A DNA stretch of 57,083 nucleotides from an uncultured Thomasclavelia sp. (GTDB lineage: Bacteria; Bacillota_I; Bacilli_A; Erysipelotrichales; Coprobacillaceae). Made by a program: the position numbers and the translations under genes. The stretch is from the NCBI RefSeq assembly GCF_944324745.1, contig NZ_CALUXO010000051.1, positions 1-57,083 on the forward strand, given 5' to 3'. Shown piece by piece: positions 8,134 through 17,123 of this stretch; the stretch's first letter is position 1; every line of letters begins with the position of its first letter. Below the pieces are notes generated by a model. That model was not told where the DNA came from. It was given only the letters and a program-made list of their open reading frames with translations, and ran no database searches.

Positions 8134-8157
8134 AATTGTTTTGAAAGGAGAAATATC

Positions 8158-9384
8158 ATGGATGAATTAATAGTATTTAGTCCATTTTATCAAGATCAGG
8201 AAATTGAATCTTGTTTTAAAATGTATAATGAAATTATAACTGGTAATCTTAATAATAGTAATCGTTTCGTATCTTTATTAATTAGATTAGCTGAACAATA
8301 TAATCTTTATGATAATTTATTTAATAGTTTATTAACTTATTTATTAATCAATAATGAAAATTCTTTTACTTTAGCGTTAGAAAGAAAAAAAACAATAGCT
8401 GATAATTTAAAAACGATCGTATTAAACGATTTTGAAACTATTTTTAAAATGTTTAATACTGATTTTTCAATGTTATCGCCAATGCAAAGAGATTTAATTA
8501 ATAACTTTACACCATCAAAACCAGTTATTAATCAAGAGTTATTTGAAGTAACTAGTACATTACAAAATCAATTAACTAAATGTTTAGATTTAACATCATT
8601 TTATAATATATTAGAAAAATTCTTTTTAACTTATGGAGTCGGTAAGTTTGGTTTAAATAAAGCGTTTCGTTATGAAGATCATCAGATTGTTCCAATCATC
8701 CATATTGGTAACGGTCGTTTAGAACAATTAATTGGTTATGAAACTCAAAAACAGACATTAAGAAATAATACTGAAGCATTTTTAGCTGGTAAAAAAGCCA
8801 ATAATGTGTTGTTATATGGTGATAGTGGTACGGGCAAATCAAGCAGCATTAAAGCTCTATTAAATGAATACTATAAAGATGGTTTAAGAATGATCGAAGT
8901 CTATAAACATCAGTTTATTGATTTACCTAAAATCATTCAACAGCTTCAATCACGAAACTATAAATTTGTCTTATTTATGGATGACTTATCTTTTGAAGAA
9001 TTTGAAGTGGAGTATAAATATTTAAAAGCGGTGATTGAAGGAGGCTTAGAGAAAAAGCCAGATAATATTTTAATTTATGCAACAAGTAATCGCCGTCATA
9101 TTGTTAAACAAACATGGAGTGAAAGACAAGATCAAGATGAAATTAATATCAATGATGCTAAGCAAGAAAAAACATCGCTAAGTTCACGTTTTGGAGTTAA
9201 AATTCTTTATATGCATCCAGATCGCATCAATTATTTAAATATCATTGATGGTTTAGCAAAACAATATAATTTAAAAATGGATAAAGAAGAATTACACCAA
9301 AAAGCTTTAACTTGGGAAATTCGTCACGGTGGTTTTTCAGGACGTACTGCTAAACAATTCATCAACGCGATGTTAGGAAAATAG
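8158..9384 (+). CDS. DUF815 AAA-type ATP-binding protein
   Basis: This 408-aa protein has a helical N-terminal half (residues 1-190, no recognised motif) followed by an AAA ATPase core. The Walker A motif is 'LLYGDSGTGKSSSIKALL' (about residues 218-235), Walker B is 'KFVLFMDDLSF', a sensor-like segment is 'ILIYATSNRRHIV', and the Arg-finger-like end is 'RHGGFSGRTAKQF'. This is the DUF815 arrangement. The family is widespread, with no established function; a chaperone-like or remodelling role is only suggested by the AAA fold. GAAAGGAG precedes the ATG. The next gene follows by 12 nt, so the two probably share a transcript. Confidence 0.88.
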   Translation: MDELIVFSPFYQDQEIESCFKMYNEIITGNLNNSNRFVSLLIRLAEQYNLYDNLFNSLLTYLLINNENSFTLALERKKTIADNLKTIVLNDFETIFKMFNTDFSMLSPMQRDLINNFTPSKPVINQELFEVTSTLQNQLTKCLDLTSFYNILEKFFLTYGVGKFGLNKAFRYEDHQIVPIIHIGNGRLEQLIGYETQKQTLRNNTEAFLAGKKANNVLLYGDSGTGKSSSIKALLNEYYKDGLRMIEVYKHQFIDLPKIIQQLQSRNYKFVLFMDDLSFEEFEVEYKYLKAVIEGGLEKKPDNILIYATSNRRHIVKQTWSERQDQDEININDAKQEKTSLSSRFGVKILYMHPDRINYLNIIDGLAKQYNLKMDKEELHQKALTWEIRHGGFSGRTAKQFINAMLGK

Positions 9385-9396
9385 AGTAGGAGATTT

Positions 9397-11118
9397 ATGA
9401 AAAAATTACAAATTACAGATTACAAACAAATAAAAAAATATTTGGATGATGCTGATTATGAAGGTTATAATTCTAATTTTGTAACTATGATGATGTGGGA
9501 TCATGAATATGAAATTTATTATGAAATAAAAGAAAATTATTTAATCATGTTACATACATATCTAAATGAACACTTCTTTTCTATGCCTTTTTGCAAAGAA
9601 GAATATTATCAAGAAGCTGTTGAATATATGATGGATTATGCTCAAAAACATAATTTCCCATTTAGAATCGATTTAGCTGTAAATAAATTTACTGACTATA
9701 TAAAAAATATATATGGTGATCGTTTCTTATATTTACACAATGAAGATAATGATGATTATATTTATGAAAAAAGGGCTTTAGAGACATTATCTGGTAAAAA
9801 AATGCAAAAAAGAAGAAACCATTTTAATGCTTTTATTAAAGAATATCCTGATTATGTTTATAAAGAAATTGAAGATGAAGATATTGATAATGTTTTAAAT
9901 TGTTTAAAACGCTGGGATGTTGATCATCGCCATGAACAGAGTGTCATTTCAGAATTTATTGGTATTGTCTATTTATTAGTTCATCGCCATGAATTAAATA
10001 TCAAAACTGGTTGTATTTATCTTAATAACCAATTAGAAGCATTTATCATTGGTTCTCCATTAAAACATAAAACTATTCAGATTCATGTTGAAAAAGCCAA
10101 TAAAGATATTCGAGGTCTCTATGTGGCAATTGGAAAATTTTTCTTAGAAAATAATTATCCTGATTATGAATTAGTTAATCGTGAAGAAGATATGGGACTA
10201 GAATCTTTAAGACGAGCTAAAAGAATGTTACATCCAGTTAAGATGTTAGAAAAATATACGATCGTTTTAAATAAGCAAAGTATTCGTCAAGCTAAGCGAA
10301 GAGATCTAGTGGATGTTATTAAGCTATGGCAAAATAACTTTGATGATGAAGATGTAGCTTCTAGTAGATTTTATTTTGAAAAATGCTATCGAGAAGAAAA
10401 TACTTATCTTTTAATTAACAATGATGTTTTAGTTTCGATGTTACAAATTGTTCCATATACTTTAGTTTTTGATTCTCAAGAAACACCAGCATATTTTATT
10501 TTAGGAGTAGCTACTAATAAGAATTATCAAAAACAAGGTTTAATGAAAAAACTAATGAACTATGTACTATCATTACCAAAATACCAAAATCAAAAAATCT
10601 TATTGCAGGCATATCATCCAGAAATATATTATGGCTTTGGTTTTAAAGAAGATTATTTTCATAAATCAACAAAAATTGATCAGGAAAAATATCATCAAGA
10701 AAAACTAAAAACCATTGAAGATTACGATTATGCTAAATCATTAAGTTTATATGAAGAATTCACCAAAGATTTTAATGGTTATCGTAAAAGAAATTTGGAT
10801 TATTACAAAGATTATTTAATTGCTCGCTGCACTGCCTATAAAGATGAATTAAAAATCTTTTATGATAATACTAAAGCGGTTGGTTATGTAATATATCATG
10901 AAGATGATAAACAAATTAAAGTAGGTGAGTTGATTTATTTGACGGGTTATCTAGATAGAATTATTAGTACTTTAGTCAATTTAGACAAAGAGTTAATTGT
11001 TGAAAGTGATCTAAAAACTGAATTAATTGGTGAAACAACTGATATTACAACTATGATGACAAATTTCTTGAAAAATAATCATCAAGATAATAATTTATAT
11101 ATCAACGAGTCTCTCTAA
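9397..11118 (+). CDS. DUF2156 domain fused to an Eis-like GNAT acetyltransferase
   Basis: This 573-aa protein has two parts. Residues about 1-290 match DUF2156, the acyltransferase-like fold related to the soluble domain of lysyl-phosphatidylglycerol synthases ('NFVTMMMWDHEYEI', 'KKRNHFNAF'-type motif, 'LVNREEDMGLESLRRAKR'). From about residue 300 a GNAT domain starts, with the acetyl-CoA site 'GVATNKNYQKQGLMKKLM' and a 'YYGFGF' turn. The remaining 150 residues resemble the second GNAT-like lobe of Eis-type enzymes. No transmembrane segments are present, so it is cytoplasmic. Substrates are unknown; peptide or aminoacyl transfer plus N-acetylation is inference. It is probably cotranscribed with the DUF815 gene. 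Confidence 0.78.
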   Translation: MKKLQITDYKQIKKYLDDADYEGYNSNFVTMMMWDHEYEIYYEIKENYLIMLHTYLNEHFFSMPFCKEEYYQEAVEYMMDYAQKHNFPFRIDLAVNKFTDYIKNIYGDRFLYLHNEDNDDYIYEKRALETLSGKKMQKRRNHFNAFIKEYPDYVYKEIEDEDIDNVLNCLKRWDVDHRHEQSVISEFIGIVYLLVHRHELNIKTGCIYLNNQLEAFIIGSPLKHKTIQIHVEKANKDIRGLYVAIGKFFLENNYPDYELVNREEDMGLESLRRAKRMLHPVKMLEKYTIVLNKQSIRQAKRRDLVDVIKLWQNNFDDEDVASSRFYFEKCYREENTYLLINNDVLVSMLQIVPYTLVFDSQETPAYFILGVATNKNYQKQGLMKKLMNYVLSLPKYQNQKILLQAYHPEIYYGFGFKEDYFHKSTKIDQEKYHQEKLKTIEDYDYAKSLSLYEEFTKDFNGYRKRNLDYYKDYLIARCTAYKDELKIFYDNTKAVGYVIYHEDDKQIKVGELIYLTGYLDRIISTLVNLDKELIVESDLKTELIGETTDITTMMTNFLKNNHQDNNLYINESL

Positions 11119-11130
11119 AATAATTTTTTA

Positions 11131-11159
11131 TTGACTAACTGCCAATCACATTATAAAAT
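11131..11159 (+). promoter_or_regulatory. Predicted sigma-A promoter of purF
   Basis: TTGACT (11131-11136) and TAAAAT (11154-11159) are 17 bp apart, 27 bp upstream of the purF start. No PurR-box pair or purine-riboswitch-like structure is visible in the short leader. Confidence 0.6.
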
Positions 11160-11185
11160 AAATACGTTTTAGAGGAGGTTAGTTG

Positions 11186-12607
11186 ATGGACTATAAAGAT
11201 CGTGAATTACATGAAGAATGTGGTGTTTTTGCCGTTTGTGGTTATGAAAACGCTGCTGCAATGTGTTATTATGGATTACATTCTTTACAACATCGTGGAC
11301 AAGAAGCTGCTGGTATTATCGTAAAGAATAAAGAAGCTTTATCAATTCAAAAAGGAGAGGGACTAGTAACCGAAGTTTTTGATCAAGATAAAATTGCTAA
11401 AATGACAGGTGACTACGCTATTGGTCATGTTCGTTATTCAACTGCTGGTGGTGGTGGTATTGCTAATGTGCAACCATTATTATTTAGAACTTTGCGGGGA
11501 TCATTAGGCATTGCTCATAATGGAAATATTGTTAATGCCAATATCTTAAAAAAGGAATTGGAAGAAAAAGGAAGTATTTTCTCTAGTACTTCAGATACTG
11601 AAATACTAGGTCATCTAATTATGCGAGAAGAAGGTCATATGATTGATCGAATTTGTAATTCCTTAAATAAATTGGATGGTGCTTTTGCCTTTTTGATTTT
11701 AATCGAAAATGCTCTATATGTTGCTAGAGATAAATATGGTTTACGACCAATTTCAATGGGTCAATTGCCTAATGGAGCTTATGTCTTTTCTTCAGAGACT
11801 TGTGCTTTTGAGGTAGTTGGTGCTAAATTTATCCGCGACTTAGAGCCAGGTGAAATTGTTAGAGTAAAAAACGGAACTATCAAATCAAAATTGTATACAA
11901 ATGATGTTGTCGATAAAATCTGTGCGATGGAATATATTTATTTTTCTCGTCCTGATAGTAATTTAGATGGAATCAATGTTCATACAACTAGAAAATTAGC
12001 AGGACGCCAATTATTTAAAGAATCGCCAGTTGCAGCTGACTTAGTTATTGGTGTACCTGATTCCTCAATTTCTGCTGCAATTGGATATGCTGAAGCGGCA
12101 GGGATTCCATATGAAATGGGATTAATAAAAAATAAATATGTTGGTAGAACTTTTATTCAACCAACTCAAGAAATGCGTGAACAAGGGGTACGAATGAAAT
12201 TATCAGCCGTATCTTCTATTGTTAAAGATAAACGAGTAATCATGATTGATGATTCAATTGTTAGAGGAACAACATCAAAACGTATCGTTCGTTTATTAAA
12301 AGAAGCTGGTGCTAAAGAAGTCCATGTCAGAATTGCTTCTCCAGCTATTAAATATCCATGTTTTTATGGAGTTGATATGTCAACAATGGATGAACTAATT
12401 TCAAATCGTTTAAATGTTGATGAATTATGTAAATATATTGAAGCTGATTCATTAGCCTTTATTAGTGAAAAAGGAATTGAAAAATCAATTCACTTTGATC
12501 CAGAAAAACATAAATGTGGTTTATGTTTAGCATGTTTTAATGGTAATTATGTTACTGATATCTATGATGCTTTTGAACATGATAAAGAAAAAAAGGGAAA
12601 AATATAA
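11186..12607 (+). CDS. purF: Amidophosphoribosyltransferase
   Basis: PurF catalyses the first committed step of purine synthesis, making phosphoribosylamine from PRPP and glutamine. The protein is 473 aa. The N-terminal 'EECGVFAVCG' supplies the catalytic Cys, unmasked by propeptide removal. 'LQHRGQEAAG' and 'AHNGNIVNA' are glutaminase motifs. 'VIMIDDSIVRGTTSKR' is the PRPP loop. Cys residues in 'YPCFYG' and 'CGLCLACF' match the [4Fe-4S] ligands of Bacillus-type PurF. The ATG at 11186 is better spaced from GAGGAGG than a TTG one codon earlier. The gene has its own promoter and terminator and no other pur genes beside it, which is unusual for Firmicutes. Confidence 0.96.
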   Translation: MDYKDRELHEECGVFAVCGYENAAAMCYYGLHSLQHRGQEAAGIIVKNKEALSIQKGEGLVTEVFDQDKIAKMTGDYAIGHVRYSTAGGGGIANVQPLLFRTLRGSLGIAHNGNIVNANILKKELEEKGSIFSSTSDTEILGHLIMREEGHMIDRICNSLNKLDGAFAFLILIENALYVARDKYGLRPISMGQLPNGAYVFSSETCAFEVVGAKFIRDLEPGEIVRVKNGTIKSKLYTNDVVDKICAMEYIYFSRPDSNLDGINVHTTRKLAGRQLFKESPVAADLVIGVPDSSISAAIGYAEAAGIPYEMGLIKNKYVGRTFIQPTQEMREQGVRMKLSAVSSIVKDKRVIMIDDSIVRGTTSKRIVRLLKEAGAKEVHVRIASPAIKYPCFYGVDMSTMDELISNRLNVDELCKYIEADSLAFISEKGIEKSIHFDPEKHKCGLCLACFNGNYVTDIYDAFEHDKEKKGKI

Positions 12608-12638
12608 GCTAGTAAGAGTTATTCTTACTAGCCTTTTT
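12608..12638 (+). terminator. Rho-independent terminator after purF
   Basis: A 10-bp stem, GCTAGTAAGA (12608-12617) with TCTTACTAGC (12623-12632), has a 5-base loop and is followed by CTTTTTATT. It starts directly after the stop codon. Confidence 0.92.
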
Positions 12639-12704
12639 ATTGATGATTGTAAAATATTGATATATTATCAACTTCGCATAATGTATATTATGAAATTTTT
12701 ATAG

Positions 12705-12731
12705 TAAAAAAGATGCTGTTTTAGCATCTTT
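12705..12731 (-). terminator. Terminator of xerD-deoB-membrane protein unit
   Basis: The stem AAAGATGCT (12709-12717) with AGCATCTTT (12723-12731) is followed on the minus strand by a T-run. The stop codon of the small membrane protein (12730-12732) overlaps the stem. The 70 bases between this and the purF terminator show nothing else. Confidence 0.8.
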
Positions 12732-12999
12732 AAATTACATTAATAAATGCAACAGTATTTAAAACTAAAAAGAAACAACCAACGATAATTAAATAAATGA
12801 ACAATTTAATTGATGAATTCTTTTTATAATTATTGTATAAAGCTAAAATAGCACAAATTATTAAGGCTATTGCTATTAAATAAAATAAGATAATACTAAT
12901 TGTTGTTTTAGTTAATAAACCCATAGCTAGTAAAAATGTTGCAATTCCATAAGCTAATATAGACATCACAATTAGTTTTTTTATTTGTTCTTGTTCCAT
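12730..12999 (-). CDS. Small hydrophobic membrane protein of unknown function
   Basis: This 89-aa protein begins with a charged stretch (MEQEQIKK) and has three hydrophobic segments, about residues 10-30, 34-55 and 67-88. A basic loop (NNYKKNSSIK) lies between the second and third. I do not recognise a family. The second of two adjacent ATGs (12999) is preferred because AAGGAG lies only 2 nt before the first. It begins 9 nt after the deoB stop codon and is probably cotranscribed with xerD and deoB, but no functional link is evident. Confidence 0.7.
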   Translation of the reverse strand: MEQEQIKKLIVMSILAYGIATFLLAMGLLTKTTISIILFYLIAIALIICAILALYNNYKKNSSIKLFIYLIIVGCFFLVLNTVAFINVI

Positions 13000-13008
13000 C
13001 ATTGCTCC

Positions 13009-14190
13009 TTAAATAATATTATTTAAAATTGATTTACCAATCACTGGTAAAGCAACATTAAAATTATCGGCAATAGTTGCACCAATAACCGCAAAAGAAT
13101 TCATTGGTGGCATGAATCGTGGTTGTATTAATTCTTTAGAATAAATAATCAACGGAACTTGTTCTCGCGTATGATCAGTTCCTTTATATGTAGGATCATT
13201 TCCATGATCAGCAGTAATCATTAATAAATCATCTGGCTGCAAATATTTCATTAATTCACCAAGTTGTTGATCAAATTCTACAATTGCTTTCCCATATCCT
13301 TCAGGATTACGACGATGACCATAAACAGCATCAAAGTCAACTAGATTAACAAAGCATAATCCTGTGAAGTTAGTTTTGGCTAATTCAATTGTTTTTTCCA
13401 TTCCGTCCTTATTACTTACGGTCTTGATCCCTTTTGTAATTCCTTGATTGACGAAAATATCTGGTATTTTACCGACACCAATAACATCAAAATTATTTTC
13501 TTTTAAAGTATCTAAAACAGTTTTATCAAATGGAGCTAATGCTAAATCATGACGATTAGCCGTTCTAACAAACTCCCCTGCTTCATTTTTTATAAAAGGT
13601 CGAGCAATAACTCTCCCTACTTTCCAGCGATCATCCATGGCAATTTCACGAGCGATTTGGCATGCTTGATATAATTCTTCCAAAGGAATGATATCTTCGT
13701 TAGCTGCTACCTGAAAAACGGAATCAGCTGATGTATAAACGATCCAATCACCAGTGTTAATTTGATGTTGACCATATTGCTTGATAATTTCAGTTCCACT
13801 GGCAGCAATATTACCAACACATTTACGACCTGTCTTTTGTTCAAATAACTGAATAAATTCATCAGGAAAGCCAGTTTCAGTAAAGGTAATAAATGGTTTT
13901 TCAGTTTTTAAACCCATCATTTCCCAATGCCCAGTCATCGTGTCTTTACCATTAGAAATCTCATTTAAAGCCATGCTATAACCTAATTGCAGATGAAGTT
14001 GATGAATTCCTTTAAAATCACCTAGATTTCCTAAACCTAATCCTTCTAAATTAGGCAAGTCAAGGCCCCCGCATTTTTCACATATATGTTTTAAGGTATT
14101 GGCACCATAGTCATCATATAATGAAGCATCGTAGGCATTACCAATCCCTAAAGAATCACAAACTATTAAGAAAACTCGATTATATCTCAT
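13009..14190 (-). CDS. deoB: Phosphopentomutase
   Basis: DeoB interconverts ribose-1-phosphate and ribose-5-phosphate (and the deoxy forms) in nucleoside salvage. It is 393 aa, full length for the family. The N-terminus 'RVFLIVCDSLGIGNAYDA' carries the first metal Asp. 'SNGKDTMTGHWEMMGL' contains the phosphorylated Thr and the signature. 'FVNLVDFDAVYGHRRN' and 'LMITADHGNDPTYKGTDHTRE' supply the other manganese ligands. The ATG at 14190 follows GGAGG by 5 nt; an in-frame upstream ATG at 14223 lacks a site. The xerD-deoB order matches ripX-drm of Bacillus subtilis. Confidence 0.96.
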   Translation of the reverse strand: MRYNRVFLIVCDSLGIGNAYDASLYDDYGANTLKHICEKCGGLDLPNLEGLGLGNLGDFKGIHQLHLQLGYSMALNEISNGKDTMTGHWEMMGLKTEKPFITFTETGFPDEFIQLFEQKTGRKCVGNIAASGTEIIKQYGQHQINTGDWIVYTSADSVFQVAANEDIIPLEELYQACQIAREIAMDDRWKVGRVIARPFIKNEAGEFVRTANRHDLALAPFDKTVLDTLKENNFDVIGVGKIPDIFVNQGITKGIKTVSNKDGMEKTIELAKTNFTGLCFVNLVDFDAVYGHRRNPEGYGKAIVEFDQQLGELMKYLQPDDLLMITADHGNDPTYKGTDHTREQVPLIIYSKELIQPRFMPPMNSFAVIGATIADNFNVALPVIGKSILNNII

Positions 14191-14261
14191 TGTAACCTCC
14201 ATAATGTATGTCGTAATTATCATTTTTAGTATATCATTAATAACTAAAAATTACTACTAAC

Positions 14262-15167
14262 TTACTTATTATATTTTTTCATTCTTGGATGAAACTGCTG
14301 ATATTCCTGTTTGATTTTTTGATTTGAAATATGAGTGTAAATAGTGGTTGTGGCAATATCGCTATGACCTAATAATTCTTGTATCGAGCGTAAATCAGCC
14401 CCATTTTCTAATAAATGCGTGGCAAATGTATGTCGAAGTGTATGTGGTGAAATATGCTTAGTAATCGAAGTTGTTTCACATAAATTTTGCAAGATTGTAT
14501 AAAATTCCTGTCGACTAAGTTTATTACCATGTTGATTTAAAAATAAGAGATTATCATGATAAACGTTAAGTTTTTCACGATATTGATTAATATAGCAGCT
14601 CAATAGATCACCCACATAATCACTGATAGGCACTAATCTCTCTTTGTCCCCTTTGCCAATTACCTTAACAAAGCCCATTTTGATATTTAAATCACTCAAT
14701 TTTATTGATAGCAATTCAGAAACTCGCATCCCAGTAGCATAAAGGAGTTCTACTAAACAACGGTTTCGAGCACTGACAGCATCAGTTATTTCAATACTTT
14801 CTAATAATTCTCTCATTTCAGCCACTGATAAAACTGCAGGAAGTTTCTTTTCTTTTTTGGGGAGTGTAAAACTACTCATTAAATTAGTCGAAACTATTTT
14901 TTCTTTAACTAGAAAAATATAAAACATCCGTAAAGAAATCATTTTTCTTGAAATTGAGTTAGTACTGTTAGTTTTATCAAGTTCTTTTAAATATAAACGG
15001 ATATGTTCTTTTTCAATTTCAGCAACTTGATTAATATCAAAACGTTCAATAATGAAATTGCTAAAGGCTACTAAATCTCTAATATAAGCGGCAATTGTAT
15101 TTTTAGATAACCCCTTTTCAACGATCAGATATTGTTTATACTCTTTTAAAGCATCCAGTAATGTCAT
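14262..15167 (-). CDS. xerD: Site-specific tyrosine recombinase XerD
   Basis: This 301-aa chromosome-dimer-resolution recombinase has an N-terminal SAM-like core-binding domain ('FLVKEKIVSTNLM', 'LPKKEKKLPAVLS') that leads into the catalytic domain. The tetrad and tyrosine are visible: Arg in 'YATGMRVSELL', Lys in 'VIGKGDKERLVP', His-Arg in 'SPHTLRHTFATHLLE', His in 'LLGHSDIATTTIYTH', with the Tyr in the last motif. XerD is chosen over XerC because of its place before deoB, as in Bacillus. The ribosome site is weak (GGCAGGGAT). The spoIIM-xerD-deoB order is conserved. Confidence 0.92.
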   Translation of the reverse strand: MTLLDALKEYKQYLIVEKGLSKNTIAAYIRDLVAFSNFIIERFDINQVAEIEKEHIRLYLKELDKTNSTNSISRKMISLRMFYIFLVKEKIVSTNLMSSFTLPKKEKKLPAVLSVAEMRELLESIEITDAVSARNRCLVELLYATGMRVSELLSIKLSDLNIKMGFVKVIGKGDKERLVPISDYVGDLLSCYINQYREKLNVYHDNLLFLNQHGNKLSRQEFYTILQNLCETTSITKHISPHTLRHTFATHLLENGADLRSIQELLGHSDIATTTIYTHISNQKIKQEYQQFHPRMKKYNK

Positions 15168-15222
15168 AGTATTTCATCCCTGCCTTTAGTAAATATTATA
15201 GCATTTTTTGATAATTAATTCA

Positions 15223-15786
15223 TTAAACTAGATATACTTTAAAAGCCATTGATAAACTTACAATAATCAAAATAATAATAATATAATCTAAAATATAGTT
15301 AATTATTTTACGACTGTTAAATACTTCAGTTGTCAAAAAGGAAATAGTAAAACAATTTAGTGATAATCGAATAGAGATTATTGAAATTATATAAATTAGA
15401 ATTAATTCTAAAAATAGCTGTGGAAAATATCCTAAAAATAACATAGATGAATTAAAATCATTTAAAGTAAAATAAAAAATAGTCGCAATCGTGATTTGCA
15501 TTCCTTTAGTAAAAATAACAAAACTATTTAAGATTATACCTAAAAAACTAGTCGAAATAACTAGTGATAAAAATATGTAAAGACCCGTGATTGTTAAATA
15601 TAGGTTATAATTATTAGTAGTTTGATTATCATGGCCAAAAAAAAGGTATTGGGCAATATCAATAATTTTAGGATTTCCGTAAAAATAAAAAAGTATTCCA
15701 AATAATATTCCACAAACAAAAAGAATAGTTGTAAAGATATTGATCAATAGTTTCTCGTTTCTATATACTTTATTTAAAATACTCAT
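15223..15786 (-). CDS. spoIIM: Stage II sporulation protein M
   Basis: This 187-aa integral membrane protein has about five hydrophobic segments. It follows the SpoIIM (DUF95) pattern: 'CGILFGILFYF' in the first segment, 'SFLGIILNSFVIFTKGMQIT', 'FLGYFPQLFLELILIY' and a hydrophobic C-terminus. In Bacillus SpoIIM, SpoIIP and SpoIID drive peptidoglycan remodelling during engulfment in the mother cell. It is somewhat shorter than the Bacillus protein. The position upstream of xerD supports the call. Its start codon and flanks form the 3' arm of a perfect 13-bp inverted repeat whose loop holds the ribosome site (see 15778-15820), so translation from read-through mRNA may be blocked. Confidence 0.82.
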   Translation of the reverse strand: MSILNKVYRNEKLLINIFTTILFVCGILFGILFYFYGNPKIIDIAQYLFFGHDNQTTNNYNLYLTITGLYIFLSLVISTSFLGIILNSFVIFTKGMQITIATIFYFTLNDFNSSMLFLGYFPQLFLELILIYIISIISIRLSLNCFTISFLTTEVFNSRKIINYILDYIIIILIIVSLSMAFKVYLV

Positions 15787-15820
15787 AAGTGTACCTCCGT
15801 TTATACAACTTATGAGTATT
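15778..15820. promoter_or_regulatory. Perfect inverted repeat over spoIIM start codon
   Basis: AATACTCATAAGT (15778-15790) and ACTTATGAGTATT (15808-15820) are perfect 13-bp complements. The 17-base loop contains the minus-strand GGAGG. On the spoIIM mRNA the ATG lies inside the 3' arm. A weak sigma-E-like pair (GCATAAA at 15834-15828, 13 bp, CATAAGTT at 15814-15807) overlaps the 5' arm. On the plus strand a T-run follows, but no plus-strand gene needs terminating here. Confidence 0.7.
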
Positions 15821-15836
15821 TTTATTTTTTATGCTT

Positions 15837-17039
15837 TTATTTTAAATATTTCTTTTGTTTATCATTTGAAGCTATCGATGAAGCTTTCGTAACCATTGGT
15901 TGATCAAAAGTCTGATTAATTTTGGCTAGAATCTCATCGATGTCTTTATTTTTTATTTCTTTATCATCTTCATATTCAAAGATACTGATTTGCTCCTTTA
16001 GATCTTTTTTATTAATGGTATTATTCAAACTAATTCCCAGTAATCTAATTTTACGGCCATTATAATTGGCATCAAAAAGCATTTTTGCAGTAGATAAGAT
16101 TGTTTCATAATCATTGATATATTTGTTTACCATTGTTTGTCTAGTAACACTTTCAAATCTAGTATATTTGATCGTTATCGAAATAGAATTAGAAACTAGA
16201 TTGCGTTTAACAGCTCTTGAAGAAACTTGCTTAGCCAAGTTGCTTAATACTTCTTTTAAATAAACCTCATCATCGCTATCAGCTGGTAATGTTGTTGAAT
16301 TTCCAACTGATTTTAGTTCATTATGTCCAAAATCAACTGGTGTTGTATCAATTCCATTAGCTTTGCGATAAACTAATAAAGCATTTTTCCCAATAACTTT
16401 TTTCAAATTATCATAATTTTGCCGTTTTGCTAGATCACCGATAGTATTAATGCCGACTTCGCGTAATTTTGGTTGGGTTTTTTTGCCAATTCCAAACATT
16501 TCTTTAATATCTAGCGGCCACATTAATTGCTGAATATTATTTCGGGTTAAAACGGTAATTCCCATGGGCTTTTTCATATCGCTAGCCATTTTGGCTAGAA
16601 ACTTATTGGGGGCAATTCCGATAGAACATTTAAGATTTAATTGTTCTAAGACTTTATTTTGGATATTTTTTGCCAAAGTAATCGGATGAATTTTCTTTTC
16701 TTGAATTACATTAGTAACATCTAAATAACATTCATCAATGCTCGCAACTTCTAAGATTTCACTATAAGAGGCAATAATCGTGAAAAATTCATTAGACAAC
16801 CGATGATATAAGTCAAAATCAGCTGGTAAAATGATTAAATGTTTACATAGCTGTTTTGCCTGAAACAACGGCATTGCTGAATGAATACCATACTTTCGGG
16901 CTTCATATGAAGCCGTAGTAATTATACTTCGTTTCGATTTACCAGAAATAACGATTGGTTTATTAGCTAATGATGGATTTCGTGCTACTTCAGCACTAGC
17001 ATAAAAAGCATTTAAATCAATATGAAAAATAACCTGCAA
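15837..17039 (-). CDS. dinB: DNA polymerase IV
   Basis: This 400-aa Y-family translesion polymerase starts with 'FHIDLNAFYASAEVARNP' (first catalytic Asp). 'ASIDECYLDVT' supplies the catalytic Asp-Glu pair. 'CSIGIAPNKFLAKMASDMKKP', two helix-hairpin-helix-like segments ('MFGIGKKTQPKLREVGI') and the little-finger region ('GNSTTLPADSDDE') follow in order. No C-terminal beta-clamp motif is obvious. It lies between spoIVB and spoIIM, where Bacillus has other genes, and is probably a local insertion into the sporulation-linked cluster. Its transcripts could read into spoIIM. Confidence 0.93.
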   Translation of the reverse strand: MQVIFHIDLNAFYASAEVARNPSLANKPIVISGKSKRSIITTASYEARKYGIHSAMPLFQAKQLCKHLIILPADFDLYHRLSNEFFTIIASYSEILEVASIDECYLDVTNVIQEKKIHPITLAKNIQNKVLEQLNLKCSIGIAPNKFLAKMASDMKKPMGITVLTRNNIQQLMWPLDIKEMFGIGKKTQPKLREVGINTIGDLAKRQNYDNLKKVIGKNALLVYRKANGIDTTPVDFGHNELKSVGNSTTLPADSDDEVYLKEVLSNLAKQVSSRAVKRNLVSNSISITIKYTRFESVTRQTMVNKYINDYETILSTAKMLFDANYNGRKIRLLGISLNNTINKKDLKEQISIFEYEDDKEIKNKDIDEILAKINQTFDQPMVTKASSIASNDKQKKYLK

Positions 17040-17098
17040 ACTCCCTCACCTCTTTTTTCTATTATACTAAAAATCCTGCTAAAATGAAATATAAGAAA

Positions 17099-17118
17099 GG
17101 ATGCTCCTTTGAGCATCC
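17099..17118 (-). terminator. Terminator after spoIVB
   Basis: A perfect 8-bp stem, GGATGCTC (17099-17106) with GAGCATCC (17111-17118), has a 4-base loop. On the minus strand it is followed by TTTCTTATATTT. Confidence 0.75.
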
Positions 17119-17123
17119 AATAA

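Noticed and set aside
11119-11185. Purine riboswitch or PurR box upstream of purF
   Set aside because: The leader is too short for a riboswitch and no conserved core or CGAAC boxes are visible.
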